Shown: positions 53,487 to 64,000 of the stretch, piece by piece
How positions within the stretch are numbered: position 1 is the stretch's first letter
How the letters are laid out: each line of letters starts with the position of its first letter
NCBI GenBank assembly: GCA_933228895.1
Contig: OW121854.1
Span: 13,581,131-13,645,130 of the forward strand
Source: Platycnemis pennipes
Lineage: Eukaryota; Arthropoda; Insecta; Odonata; Platycnemididae
Direction of reading: 5' to 3'
Length of the DNA: 64,000 nt
Translations under genes and position numbers: made by a program
The notes under the pieces: generated by a model
The model's database searches: none
What the model saw: only the letters and a program-made list of their open reading frames with translations
What the model was told of the DNA's origin: nothing

Positions 53487-54655
53487 AGTATGTACATTTA
53501 GAATCACTCCGTGCCAGAGAGAAGCGTGCAATTCAGTGGAGCCCTCTTGACGACGGCCTCCGTTACTCTTTTTTTTTCGCCCACTTGCCGCTCGGGAGCC
53601 GAGGTTGCACGAATGAAGAGAAGACCCGCAGAGTGGGAACACGCCCGCCCTCTTTTTTTGATTCCTTTAATCTTTCGCGGACTTTTTCCCGGACGCAGAG
53701 TTCAAGGCTTCTCTTCCTAATGGCTTTGTTTTTAAGTGAGTGGAGCGACCAGGGGACACGCATGCAAACCCTTGGCGAGGGACGCGAACCGAAGGATGAG
53801 TGGCGAGCCCTAGAACTAACTCACTAGGGTACGAAGATTTGACGCTGTTGTGGAGTGGTAAACAAATGCGGGCACAACTTCGACGGATGTAGAGAAAAAG
53901 CCGCGGATATGACTAAAACGGTTTACACGCGTAAATGAAGACATTTTTGGCACTGTGAATCATGCAACTCTGTTAGAAGTATGCACGAAAGTACAAATGC
54001 GATAAAACGAAAACGCTAAACGAAAGAACACAGCCTCGTTATAACCCACAGGTTTATTTTAAAGAGCCTTCACCGATTAAAACATATGCTTACGCCTTTA
54101 TCAAGATATCTCTTGATAATAACATAAGTGGGAGGAAAAATCGGTCGGGCCCATGCAAAAGGTAAAAGTAAGGGTTAGAACGAATTGTGAGAAAAACCAC
54201 TGTGCTGAAATTCCACACTAAGTTAATCCGTTATGCATCATCCTAAATCAAAAATCCTTCAAACCAACTGTTTATTACAATAACTTTCATGAAATATGCT
54301 ACACAATCAAGTCAATCTGACTAATGCCATACCTAATCGTGAGGTTAAATTCAAATTGTTTAATGACCGGTTTTTGGGCTAAATCTTCGATTTATTAATA
54401 TAGTACAAAAATGATGATATACAGTGTATGTACTATTGGATTAACACAGTACTTACATAAATGAGGCACAAGAACTAATAATAATGTCGGAGAGAGCTTT
54501 ATAATAATACAATGAAAAGCATGAAATGTGTGCCATCGTAGTAACCGGTTCACTGAAGCCAACAAAAGATAAGAACCGGTTCTGCCGAACCGGATAATTC
54601 CAACCATTGGATAAAATCTTATCCTGAACTATTTGTAAGGGAAGAATTACGTCAC
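53487..54655. other. Unassigned; GC-rich 53490-53820
   Basis: Overlapping frames on both strands up to 116 codons; none recognised. Confidence 0.35.
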
Positions 54656-54704
54656 AATGCGAAGGTTGGCCCATAGAAGAATAGAGTGGAAAGCTGGGTC
54701 AAAC

Positions 54705-55487
54705 TAGTGATGGAAAAATGTCGGTCAAAATCGATTTTTAGAGAAATCGATTTTTAATCGAAATGAAAAGCTCGACTTTTCAGCAAAAATCGAAATTTAA
54801 ACCAAAAGATCGATTAATCGAAAAAATCTACGATTCATTTTTGAAAAAAATGCAGTTGGTACAAAAACATGTTTATTATTCATATGAAAAACGCTCATAA
54901 TACATATTTGAATAATATAAAAATCCCTAAAAATGTACTTAGAAAACATTCTTGAATTATTAGTCGTAAAAATTTACAATTTACTTTAATGTGGATCACC
55001 GGTTGAATCCATTCGGCTTCACTAAAATTTTTAAGAAAGATCAACTGATTAAGATGCTTTCTTGATGATCTAGGGCGTGCCTTTCCAATTTTACCAGGCT
55101 TAGAGAAAAGTCTTTCACATGTGACGGATGACGTTGTCATACTCAGCACTCTGATCGCGAAACGGTACGTTTTGGGGTATTCACCCTTTATCTCCTCCCA
55201 GACTTTGAGGATTGGGGTTGACTTTCCTATCGACGGGTGGCCTGTTGAGGTATTGCCTAAATTCTACTGGCATCTACTTCTAACAAGAAATGACCTCAGT
55301 GGCAGTTCATCGAGGACCTGTACTGACTACTACGCGCTGCTGAGATCAAACGAAATGGTCAAGATCGAAGTTGAAAAATCGAGTCTGGATCGAAACTTGA
55401 AGATCATGGCTCGATCTCGATTTCCTCGATCTTTGACTATTAAAACTTGATTTTCGATTTGAATCGAAATCGATTTTTCCATCACTA
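54705..55487. mobile_element. 783-bp hAT transposon, internally deleted, with 8-bp target duplication
   Basis: Terminal inverted repeats TAGTGATGGAAAAAT are perfect over 15 bp. GGTCAAAC occurs directly on both sides (54697-54704 and 55488-55495). Subterminal regions are packed with short AATCGATTTTT-type repeats, as expected for hAT transposase binding sites. It retains the end of a transposase gene on the minus strand, so it derives from an autonomous hAT by internal deletion. Confidence 0.95.
54895..55149 (-). pseudogene. hAT transposase C-terminal (dimerisation) fragment
   Basis: The frame encodes 'SSVTCERLFSKPGKIGKARPR' followed by 'LNQLIFLKN'. The SxERLFSxAG...R..L.......LIFLKxN pattern is the hAT C-terminal dimerisation domain. 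The RNase H-like catalytic domain is gone. Sequence after LKN is unlikely to be native protein. Confidence 0.85.
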
Positions 55488-55525
55488 GGTCAAACCAATC
55501 CTAGGATTGTTGACCAATGATGATG

Positions 55526-57829
55526 ATGATGAACCATTTGCTGTAAAACAAACACAATATCCAAACCTGTGGAGGCAGTGAATTCCGTGACCTTCGATAT
55601 GCAAAGCTCGCATATTAGGCCATCGCGGTCTGCCGCTCTAATATTCAAGACCATTACAAGTCACGCGAGTGATAAATGAAATGGACCCTGTTGCATTCTT
55701 AGGATAGCGATACAAATAAAACTAAAAACCAGCAGACATAACATTTGGCAGAAAAGACATTCCAAGACTTTTCAACGGTATATTCCGTCAGTACTTGACT
55801 GATGTGTGGAAGTCAGATCAAGTTCAGTAATCCGTCCGCGGGTGGGTCGTAAAACAGAGGACCCTACATCTACACCTATGTAACACCCCGCGAGCCACCA
55901 CTCGGGTGTGTGGCAGGGGGTGAAGATCACCAAACAAGCACTATGGGCATTCAAGAAGATATTAGATATAAAAGAAGATATAAAAGGCTATTATCGACGC
56001 CGAGTTTCTTTACATACTTCCTTCAACGCCTAAATTCCTTCTTATACCCAAATATTCACCCATCTTTAATGACTTTAGTATTTAGTCGCAGTATACAGTA
56101 GTATACAGTTCAATCAGTGATGAAAATACGACCAAGGTAGCTTTATTGCTTTATACAAGAGACTGTAGGATATAGATTCTGCCAGCCATCTTAGGAGGGA
56201 GAGAATTACTTCAGCGAAAAAGGTGAATTAAAAGGACAGAAATTAATCCCGGGGATAAAAGAAATGAGAATGTGTCGAGTTAAATAATGATTTAAAGTGA
56301 GAGAAGCTTTACAAGTTGTATTTAGTGAAAATGTCACCCGCCTAAAAAAATTGATTCCAAGCATTCCTTGATATTAAAAAATTTCAAAGATGGTGAATAT
56401 ATTTGGAAAAGGTATTAATATTCAAGTTAGGAATGAAATTAAAACGTTGCACACCTTCTCAACAGCTTCATCTTAAAAGAGCTTTTAAAAATGAGGAGGT
56501 TCCTCTTTTGTAGTTATTTTTCAAGTTTAGTTTCGTTTCATTTCATTTCATTTCAATGACGACAAATTTGACACTCAATGTGTTGTTTTCTCTCATGATG
56601 ATTCTTCTATTTACCCAAAAGTTTTTTCTTTGCTATTTATTCCTTGACATGCGGCCCGTAAAATTTATATCTGCACATGATGTGATTCGCACATGAATAA
56701 AATTAAGTTTTTTAAAACTCAATCGGGTTTTTTAACTGTACCAAATGACTGCTGGCTCATTTATATTTTTTTAAAGGAGAAATATCATGAATTTAAAAAA
56801 CAATTCTGAAAATTTTGAATCAAAAGAAACTTCCGAAAGTGAAAAAATACCAATGTTATCTAGAACATAAATAATTCGGTGAAACTGTGGAAGTCTACCT
56901 AACTTCTTTGAGCACTGGCGTAACTAAGAACTATCTCATTAATCCTCATTAATATGTTAAAATATTGATACCTTAGACAGGGAAAAAACTGCAATAATTT
57001 ATTAAGTTGAATACCTAATCATAAGCTATTTTTCCGCAATATCCGCAACATATTCTAACACTTCTTTCTGTTCTAAACATTTGAGGCAATTTAAACACAC
57101 CCAAGAAAAACTAACCGTGTGCTCGTCACACTCAATTTGATGTATTTCTAAAAATAAATGGGATAGTTTGTGCAAACAAGCGATTGAAATTATTGTAGCA
57201 AGAAAATGGAGGAGTTAATAACAGGAAACTTACTGAATAGGGGCCGACACACAGTGGGATGATAGGATATCAGGCAGCTTCTAACGCTTACCCTGTAAAA
57301 AAAGAAAAATAAATAAATACTTGATGCACATAGGAATTTGAAAGTGTTAGTAATTATGTCGAAAAAGCAAGGAGCAAACCAATGTTAAATAGAAAAAGAG
57401 CCGCTTAGGATAAAAAGATTTCCATGAAAGCATTTGCAATAGCACTACTGATGCCTCATTGAGGTACCAGCTTTTGCAAGGGTACGTCAAGCTTAGCTTC
57501 TCCAATCCTCAATCATACAATCCACTTCCTGGGCAAAAATTATCACCATCTCTAAGAACGAGGACATCAGTCTACAATTCATTAACGAAATCACTCATGT
57601 TGAAAGCACTTATTTGTTTTTTTTACGAAGTACGCATAAATTAAGGAAGGTAAAATGTTTCATTGCAACTTAAATTTCATTTTAATGGTTGCTCATTTCT
57701 GAAGCAAGCCATATGCCACCTCCTCTAATAGCTACAATCAAACGGATATTGTATGCAAAGTTTGCGGATGGCACAAATAATTGAGGAGAAAGGGGCGATG
57801 AAGATAGAGATTCTATGCTCAAAGATGAT
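55526..57829. other. Mostly unassigned; LINE 3'-UTR fragment at 55862-55950
   Basis: 55862-55950 (minus) has 'acatctacacctatgtaacaccccgcgagccaccactcgggtgtgtggcagggggtgaagatcacc', a subfamily A 3' end. 'cactggcgtaactaag' near 56926 resembles one end of a hAT-type element without a partner. A short (TTTCA)n run lies at 56530-56555. Otherwise AT-rich, no gene. Confidence 0.4.
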
Positions 57830-58270
57830 ACTGGTTGAGCCAATGAACAAACATCTATTAACACTCAAGTGGAAAGAGACACACTACGGATCGGAGGTGT
57901 GGACCATTTAATAAAAGTGGGCCAGAAAAGAATTTAAGGATGCAAAACCCAGTGCTGGAGAAGGAAAAAAACCAAGTGCTTGAGAAAAACAAATGGACAA
58001 AACAGTTAAGGGAAGAGAAAGTACATATAATAATTGAAGAAGAAAGGATGAGCATTGGTAAAAAAAATTAACAGAATGGAATGGACTTATCTTAGGACAC
58101 AGCAATTTTGTAAATTACACTCTAATGGAAAATCGAAGGGAAAGTCCAATAAAAAAGACCAGGGTCAAATATCTGGGATAAATCTGGAGAGATTTTGGGA
58201 AAAAGAATTACAGAGATATAGATAAGAGAGCCTCGTAAGGAACAGGGAAGAATGGAAATTCGCAGTTAAC
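57830..58270 (+). pseudogene. RTE-like LINE remnant, very decayed
   Basis: 'tggacttatcttaggacacagcaattt' and later 'gataagagagcctcgtaaggaacagggaagaatgg' correspond to the LIGHILRHxxF and RRxxEWR blocks. Frame is lost. Confidence 0.45.
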
Positions 58271-59700
58271 AAATCATAGCATTGATAAACTAAAAATTAT
58301 GGAAAAAAGACTACGGTGATCGAAGGTAGAATACCGTGAGAGCAAATAATAGAAAGTAAAAGAAAAATATTTTGAACAGTACGAAAAGAGATAAGAAATA
58401 TTCAGATACGAAGACGGAAAGAGAGTCAACAGAGAAATGAAAGGCAAAACAGAGGATACTCCATCACAATTATTCCTAAATGGCAGAAAACTCATGGTGG
58501 AGATGGTCATTCACAATAATAGAATGCAGTACAATGTTGCGGTTACATTGAAATAATAACATTTACATGTAAATATTACCCTAATATCCGCCAATTCGAG
58601 GCATGGCAACGGGTGGTAGTTAAGGAGCCGTATATGTGCCTTTCGGTTTAAATAGAAATGAATAAATAACTCTGAAAAATAATAAAAAAATTAATTCTTA
58701 TTCAATTTTTATGATTTAAGGTATAAAATAGGTTTCGGGCGTACCTTTAAGGAAGCGGTTATTTAGAGTGAAACCAAATAAATGAACCAAGGTTTTTGAA
58801 ATAGCCACCAAACACTGCACATTCATAGGAATTTATTTCAAAAATTATTGCTTTTCTTTGCATCTGTTTCCGAGTTAAATATTTGTTCGTCGGATTCACA
58901 ACACTTCGTGCTTAATCCAAGTGTGGCTTTACTGACTATGCAATTGAAGAAAAACACAACTCAATTTCCCATCCTCTCCTGAGAGCCCTCTTTCGAATGG
59001 GAGTGTATATCAATCCAGTGCATGTCCGTTTTTCCGTCAAGGCCCGTCCATCCATCGAAGTGGGACTGTATGAATTTCCAAGGAGCGGCTCACTCCCTTG
59101 AGGCCTCTCCAAAGCAAGGGCGGGTGCGAGGGTCAATAATTCATGGCCGCAAACATTTGTCTTTCCCCTTGACTCACAAGTCAACCTTTAATCCGCCCAC
59201 CCCCTCTGCCCTTTACGGATGAGCCTCCCCTATAATTTTCATGGAGAAGATTAAAGCGAGGAGAGACGGGATTTCTTTTGTTGTCACAACAGTTACGGTC
59301 TTTTTACCGCCACCGTTGGGCCGGACAAAGCTAATTTCACCCTTCTGCAGAGATCTAAAGCCCGCAAGCACGCACAAGAGCCGACTGAATTCCCAGCACT
59401 CTCTCCTAGAGGTACCTAACCTTCCTTCTTTCCAAGTTCCCTGCCTATCGACGGATGTCACCATTTGGATCATACCCACTGTCCAAGGGGATAAGGGATC
59501 GTCCATATATTTATGATGTGTCGCCGATTTTCCAAGTCTTTTTTTCACTCTGCAACGTTCTGTAACAGTTATTCGACCCTCTTATATTACGTATAAATTA
59601 TCCAATGAACTTACTGTTTTTGTGAATGACGATACAGGCATTATTTACAAATAGCTTATTTATTTTAAATTTCAGGAGAGTAGTCAACGAAACCAAACAG
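58271..59700. other. Unassigned; GC-balanced 58930-59560
   Basis: 58930-59560 has no repeat signature and opposed frames up to 111 codons (59213-59548 minus) that are not recognised. It may be single-copy DNA. The remainder is AT-rich. Confidence 0.35.
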
Positions 59701-59899
59701 GTCTTTAGAGTTTTATGAAGAAGCCTAAGTGATAAGAAAACTTAGCCAGAATAAAAAGTCTGCTTAAAACAGAAAATGCGAGATGGAACGTAAGGAATGG
59801 AGATGAGCAGCCTCATTAAAACACACGACTATAGGCTTTCCAAAACAAGTTTCACACAGGAATGATGAAATGACAGAAAGGCTAATAAACCGTCTGTAA

Positions 59900-60110
59900 G
59901 CAATTAATCAAGGTTTTAAGACATGCTGGAAGACGTAAAAATTTCACAATGATTCTGAAACAAGGATGAAACAACGTCGGACACACCTTAAAACATGATT
60001 TTCTCAGGAAGATAGTCCTTGAGGGAAAATTAAATGGGAAGAATTGCGAGGGAAGGCCTAGAATTAATTCATTGAGCACATAGTCATGGATATAAAATAC
60101 ATGAATTGTT
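59900..60110 (+). pseudogene. RTE-like LINE remnant, very decayed
   Basis: 'ggacacaccttaaaacatgattttctcaggaagatagtccttgagggaaaattaaatgggaag' corresponds to GHxLKHDFLRKIVLEGKLNGK of the family. A purine-rich stretch at 60180-60590 may be a further decayed part; it includes a 14-base G run near 60450. Confidence 0.5.
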
Positions 60111-60599
60111 TTAGATTGAAAATATTAGCAGATATAAGAATCTGAACAGGTGAATACGAAAATTATCATGAAATTTAACACAATAGGCTTAGAGGAGAAG
60201 ATGGCACTTTAGATAAAAATGTTACAAAAATGCGAGCAAAGATGTTTGAAATGGTTTATCTGAGATCAGATTCTTCACAGAGAAAATGCGGATTGACTAA
60301 GAGCCTCATATCCAAAATAGTAACGGAAAAGGGCAGAGAGAGGAAAACACTCCTAAGATATTGAGCATGATGGGGAAAGGTTAGATAGGGACAATAATAT
60401 GACAAAGGAAAGAAATATAGCTGTAGAGTATTGTGGGGGGTTCCTAAGGGGGGGGGGGGGGACTAAGCAAACATTCGAATTAATGAGAAAAATCAATTCG
60501 GAAGGCAGAAAGATGAAAAAGAAAAAGGATTTCAGATGGAATGCAAAAGAGAATGGGCAGAAAAATGCAAGAAGACATAAATGAAAAGTATATTTTTTT

Positions 60600-63500
60600 A
60601 AACTGTGAAATTCACTCTAGATCAAACAAATAAAGGATACTTAAACTATTTCGCTCCTGAGCACAGCAAACTTAATTGTCGAGAAGCCTAGATGTTGAAT
60701 GAGTTAGCATCTCTGGTTAGAGCTGGATCAGAGTGAGTCTATATCACCCCACAGCTGTTCCACCCCACCATTCTTTACACGCGACATTCATAATTAAAAC
60801 AAATACCAGCGCCTCCCAGTTCTCTAATTAAAATTTTCCGGGTTCCCTGCTGGAAGAGGTGATGGGAATCGTGGAAAAAGAAAGGCGACAGAATGAACAA
60901 AGAAAAATACATAAACTCTCCTATGCGCAAGCTCCTCAGCCGAGGCTAACGAAGAGAAGATACGTCTGGTGTTTCCAGAGTTCACGAAATGATTACAAAG
61001 CTGCGCGGTGAAAACACGGGAAAGCTTCGATAAGTCAACCAACGAGGAAATCTCGGCGCATTTCGGAAGCTTAGAAATAGGTTTTTTTCTAAAAAGTACT
61101 GAGGAAGGATACAAGCGTAACCTAAAACCTCAATAGAAATGAAATGTATATCGTCATCTTTATAGTAATGCCAAGAAAATTTCTATCGTTACGAAGGAAT
61201 CGTTTGAAAATATATATATGCATGAAAATACGTATAATCTGCTAAAGGCAGTGAAACAAAAAAAGGAACCATTATCAACAATACTTTAAGAACATTTATG
61301 GGCGACTGTATTCTCGTTTGTATTTGTGAATAAGTATATTCAAAATTAAACAAATGAGTAGGTGCCATACACGAAATATTTGTGCAAAATGAGAGCCCGT
61401 ATCTAAATACTGAGCCTGAAAAGGTCAGAGTGTATTGTCGTTCGAAAATATTTCGTATATATATATTAGCGATTTCAAGAACTTGAAGGAACATCCATGT
61501 CTTAGAAATGATAGCTACAGTATTGTCGGTGTCCAAGGGAGGGCAAAGAGTAGCCCAAAAATACTTTCAAACGCGGTGAGCGGTAACGTATTCGGCTAGC
61601 CATATTGTGAACCGATTATGGCCTCGAAGCATTCGTAAATATTTCCAGATTAACCTAATTACTGGAGGTAATGTAGTGAACCATTAAGAGGAAGGAGATT
61701 CCTCTGTCGCTTAAGGTATCATGGACGATTGACTGGATTCAATTCCAACGAAAAGAGAAATGTCAAGCGAAAATACTTACAATGGAATACACGGGACTCA
61801 GACACTGGATGACATGGGCTTTCATTACTAGTTTTTAAATAACCTTAAAACAACTATTGTTATAATTTCTTTTAAAGCTTTACATTCATTCTATCCGGCT
61901 TGTATTCAGTACTTGTTGCCTGACTTTGGGGTAAAAGCTTCAGAGCACGACATCTCCAGGGATTTCAAAGGAAAAACATTCTTAGAAAGTCACAAATGAC
62001 GTTACCTTCCTACCAAAGAAAGCTTTTAGCCGAAATGTGAAATGATATTTGCAAGGAATGGAAAAATAACGTAAAAAAGCTATTCACCGATCTAACGACG
62101 ACCTTTTCTGGGAAAAATACCTAGCAAACGTCTTCCAATTTTATTCATTATCCTTGGACCCATACGTCCCTGTTTTTCTTAGAAGCCCAGATTCTAAGGG
62201 TAAAGGCGCTCCTGCAGTGTGCCCTTACAGGATACAAATATTTAATAACTGGAAAACTAATGTACATAAAGTGTTTGCTACAAAGATTATCAAGTACGTA
62301 CGGAAAGAAAACTCTAGGGTCGACAAGTACGATGCAGTATTCAGTTCTTAAATCAGCAAGAATAAACGCCCCCTTTACAGTAATATGTACCCGAATTTCT
62401 GACATCCAACCGCCGGATATGAAATCACCATCCTGCACTGAGGAATTTAAGAGAAAATAGCGACCACAGTTATTCACTAGGCAACAATTGTAAAAAAAAA
62501 TATTGAACTCATTCCACACAATATTGAATCACAGTTATAATCCGCAATGTCTCGGATGAACTAATTACATATCCGCCTGATATTTTTATGCATTAACTTT
62601 TTTAAATATGTTATGCAAGGAAGCCAATGAACTTAGTTTCGAAAGAAGTAATTTAAATCTACATGCAAGGTATTCCATGAGCAATTCATGGAAACCCATT
62701 TTGAAGTTATTGGCCACTTCAAAATCCTTAAATTGGCTATAAGTTGACCAACCAGGGGCCTTCAAAACGGTAACTGTCTTCATGTCTCCTAATTCGAGGT
62801 CTCAGGCCAAAATGAAATGCATAATTCGCCTTGAAGATGGAGTTTTAGTGGAACCTCGATACGTCGGCCACTTCTAATCGTTTAACCCAGAGAAAAAACC
62901 CAAAAGTTTTAATTCTTGTTATTTCAACGTTAATACATTTTACCATGGCAGGTTTTTGCTTTATAAACTACCTATTTCATGTAACCACAAATCAATAAAT
63001 TTTTTAAATAATCAATAATATTACTATATGAAATGATATTACCTGTATTTTATGTTTCTGTGAACCCTGGGTCGGGAGGGGAGTGAACACAAGCGTCTAC
63101 TCCGGTTGAGAAAAAATAAATCAAATGCCAATCTCGTTAATTTTCTGGCATTAATTTTTTCTTTAAAATTCTTCATAACCTGGTGGTGTTGGCCAATTCC
63201 AACGTACTCTTCCTCGATAGAAATTTTATTGCATAAGGCAGCATGCAAAAGAAGTGACTTTTTTCGTGAATCAGTCTTGCATAGGAGAGTAGCGGTTTGA
63301 GAAGGGAAGCATCGAAAGGGGGAAAACAAATTGGTCCGTCTGTCACTTGGACAGGAAGGAATAGTAGCCAGGTGGATGATATCTTTATCCATGAGCCATA
63401 GAGCTGGAATGAGTTACAGTGCCTCATAAAACAAGGATGGTTTCAGCATTAGAGATACATCTCAAAGAACCCGCAAATCCGACGAAAGATTTCTTCATTT

Positions 63501-64000
63501 ACCTAGAAGCGCATTCGTAGAGTCGCGGTACATGAATATTTAATGAGCGACATCTTGGATGGTATAAATTGTGCATTTCCCTGACACCCAACATCGTTCT
63601 GGCCCCAGAAGCATAACATCTAAATGAACCTCTCGATGAGGAGTCTATATATGTATATAAAAAAGCGAGTCCACGCCACCCTGAAGTTCTCCATTGAGAA
63701 ATATTTATGAGTTGACCAGCGAGGGGATTCCTCTTCTACCAAGAGCGGGTAACGGTATCGGGCATTAAACGCCTAGGACACCAAACCACAGGACGACCAA
63801 ACTCTTGAGAGCAACAGAAGTTTGCACTTGGAAAAATATATGAACAAGGCACAAGTTGCGAGAAGGAATTTCCTCCAAAGAATTTCCATTTTAAAGAAAG
63901 ATATCACTCCGTTACATCGGTATATATGTTGTCAAGTCTTGAATTTCTTTACCGTTTTATTTTTCATGGCGGAAGAACATGAATTCCTCGATCTCACTTC
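60600..64000. other. Unassigned to the end of the window
   Basis: AT-rich DNA with frames up to 123 codons (62148-62519 minus; 63039-63392 minus; 61189-61536 minus). None shows a conserved motif. I see no repeat family of the preceding regions here, so this may be single-copy intergenic or intronic DNA. Confidence 0.35.

Larger units (their letters stand above)
54656..55525 (+). pseudogene. RTE-like LINE 3' end, split by a hAT element
   Basis: 54656-54704 encodes the 'RRLAHRRIEWKAGSN' end, and the sequence resumes at 55496 with 'caatcctaggattgttgaccaatgatgatgatgatga', the family 3' end. Removing 54705-55495 restores the arrangement seen at 24410-24470 and 53290-53340. Confidence 0.88.

Overview
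The window looks like gene-poor, repeat-rich nuclear DNA of an arthropod, most likely an insect. The evidence is indirect: a Ty3/Gypsy element with separate gag and pol frames and a TATCGATA (DRE-type) promoter word in its LTRs, many 5'-truncated CR1/Jockey-like and RTE-like LINE tails, Penelope-like, hAT and Helitron remnants, tRNA-derived SINEs and several foldback elements. I recognised no host protein-coding exon, no intact tRNA or rRNA gene, no CRISPR array and nothing bacterial. I cannot name the species.

Layout. 1-7345: a small hAT-like element (44-475), then a complete Ty3/Gypsy LTR retrotransposon (589-7181, coding on the minus strand). Its two 594-bp LTRs look identical, gag and pol are open, and it sits inside an older short tandem duplication. 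7346-14350: truncated LINE tails on both strands, a SINE, and a 135-bp satellite (12812-13449). 14350-20250: mostly unassigned AT-rich DNA with a GC-rich patch near 19.6-20.2 kb. 20250-27700: a SINE, foldback DNA, RTE-type LINE tails (one with a perfect 65-bp hairpin at 24079-24217), a second SINE, a CR1-like tail, and a Penelope-like remnant with inverted terminal copies and a GIY-YIG fragment (26936-27673). 28.9-36.5 kb: LINE tails, a Penelope-like foldback (32960-33395), a 538-bp MITE, a Helitron-helicase remnant and another foldback. 38.3-40.4 kb: an RTE fragment, then a 1.55-kb inverted-repeat element whose left arm is interrupted by a second, inverted copy of the same MITE. 42.7-43.9 kb: a TIR element followed by a CpG-rich stretch with three CACGTG boxes and a TGACGTCA site. 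44-50.8 kb: LINE tails in both orientations and a 14-bp minisatellite. 52.7-55.5 kb: two RTE tails, the second split by a 783-bp hAT element with a perfect 8-bp target-site duplication. 55.5-64 kb: mainly unassigned DNA with badly decayed LINE pieces.

How it works together. Only the LTR element looks capable of acting: Gag and Pol from one minus-strand transcript that starts and ends in the LTRs, a tRNA-Lys-type primer site, a purine tract, and a canonical -1 slippery heptamer (G GGA AAC) at the gag/pol overlap. Everything else is decayed or non-autonomous, but the nesting gives a relative order of insertion. The region is best read as a layered transposon landscape, not as a gene cluster.
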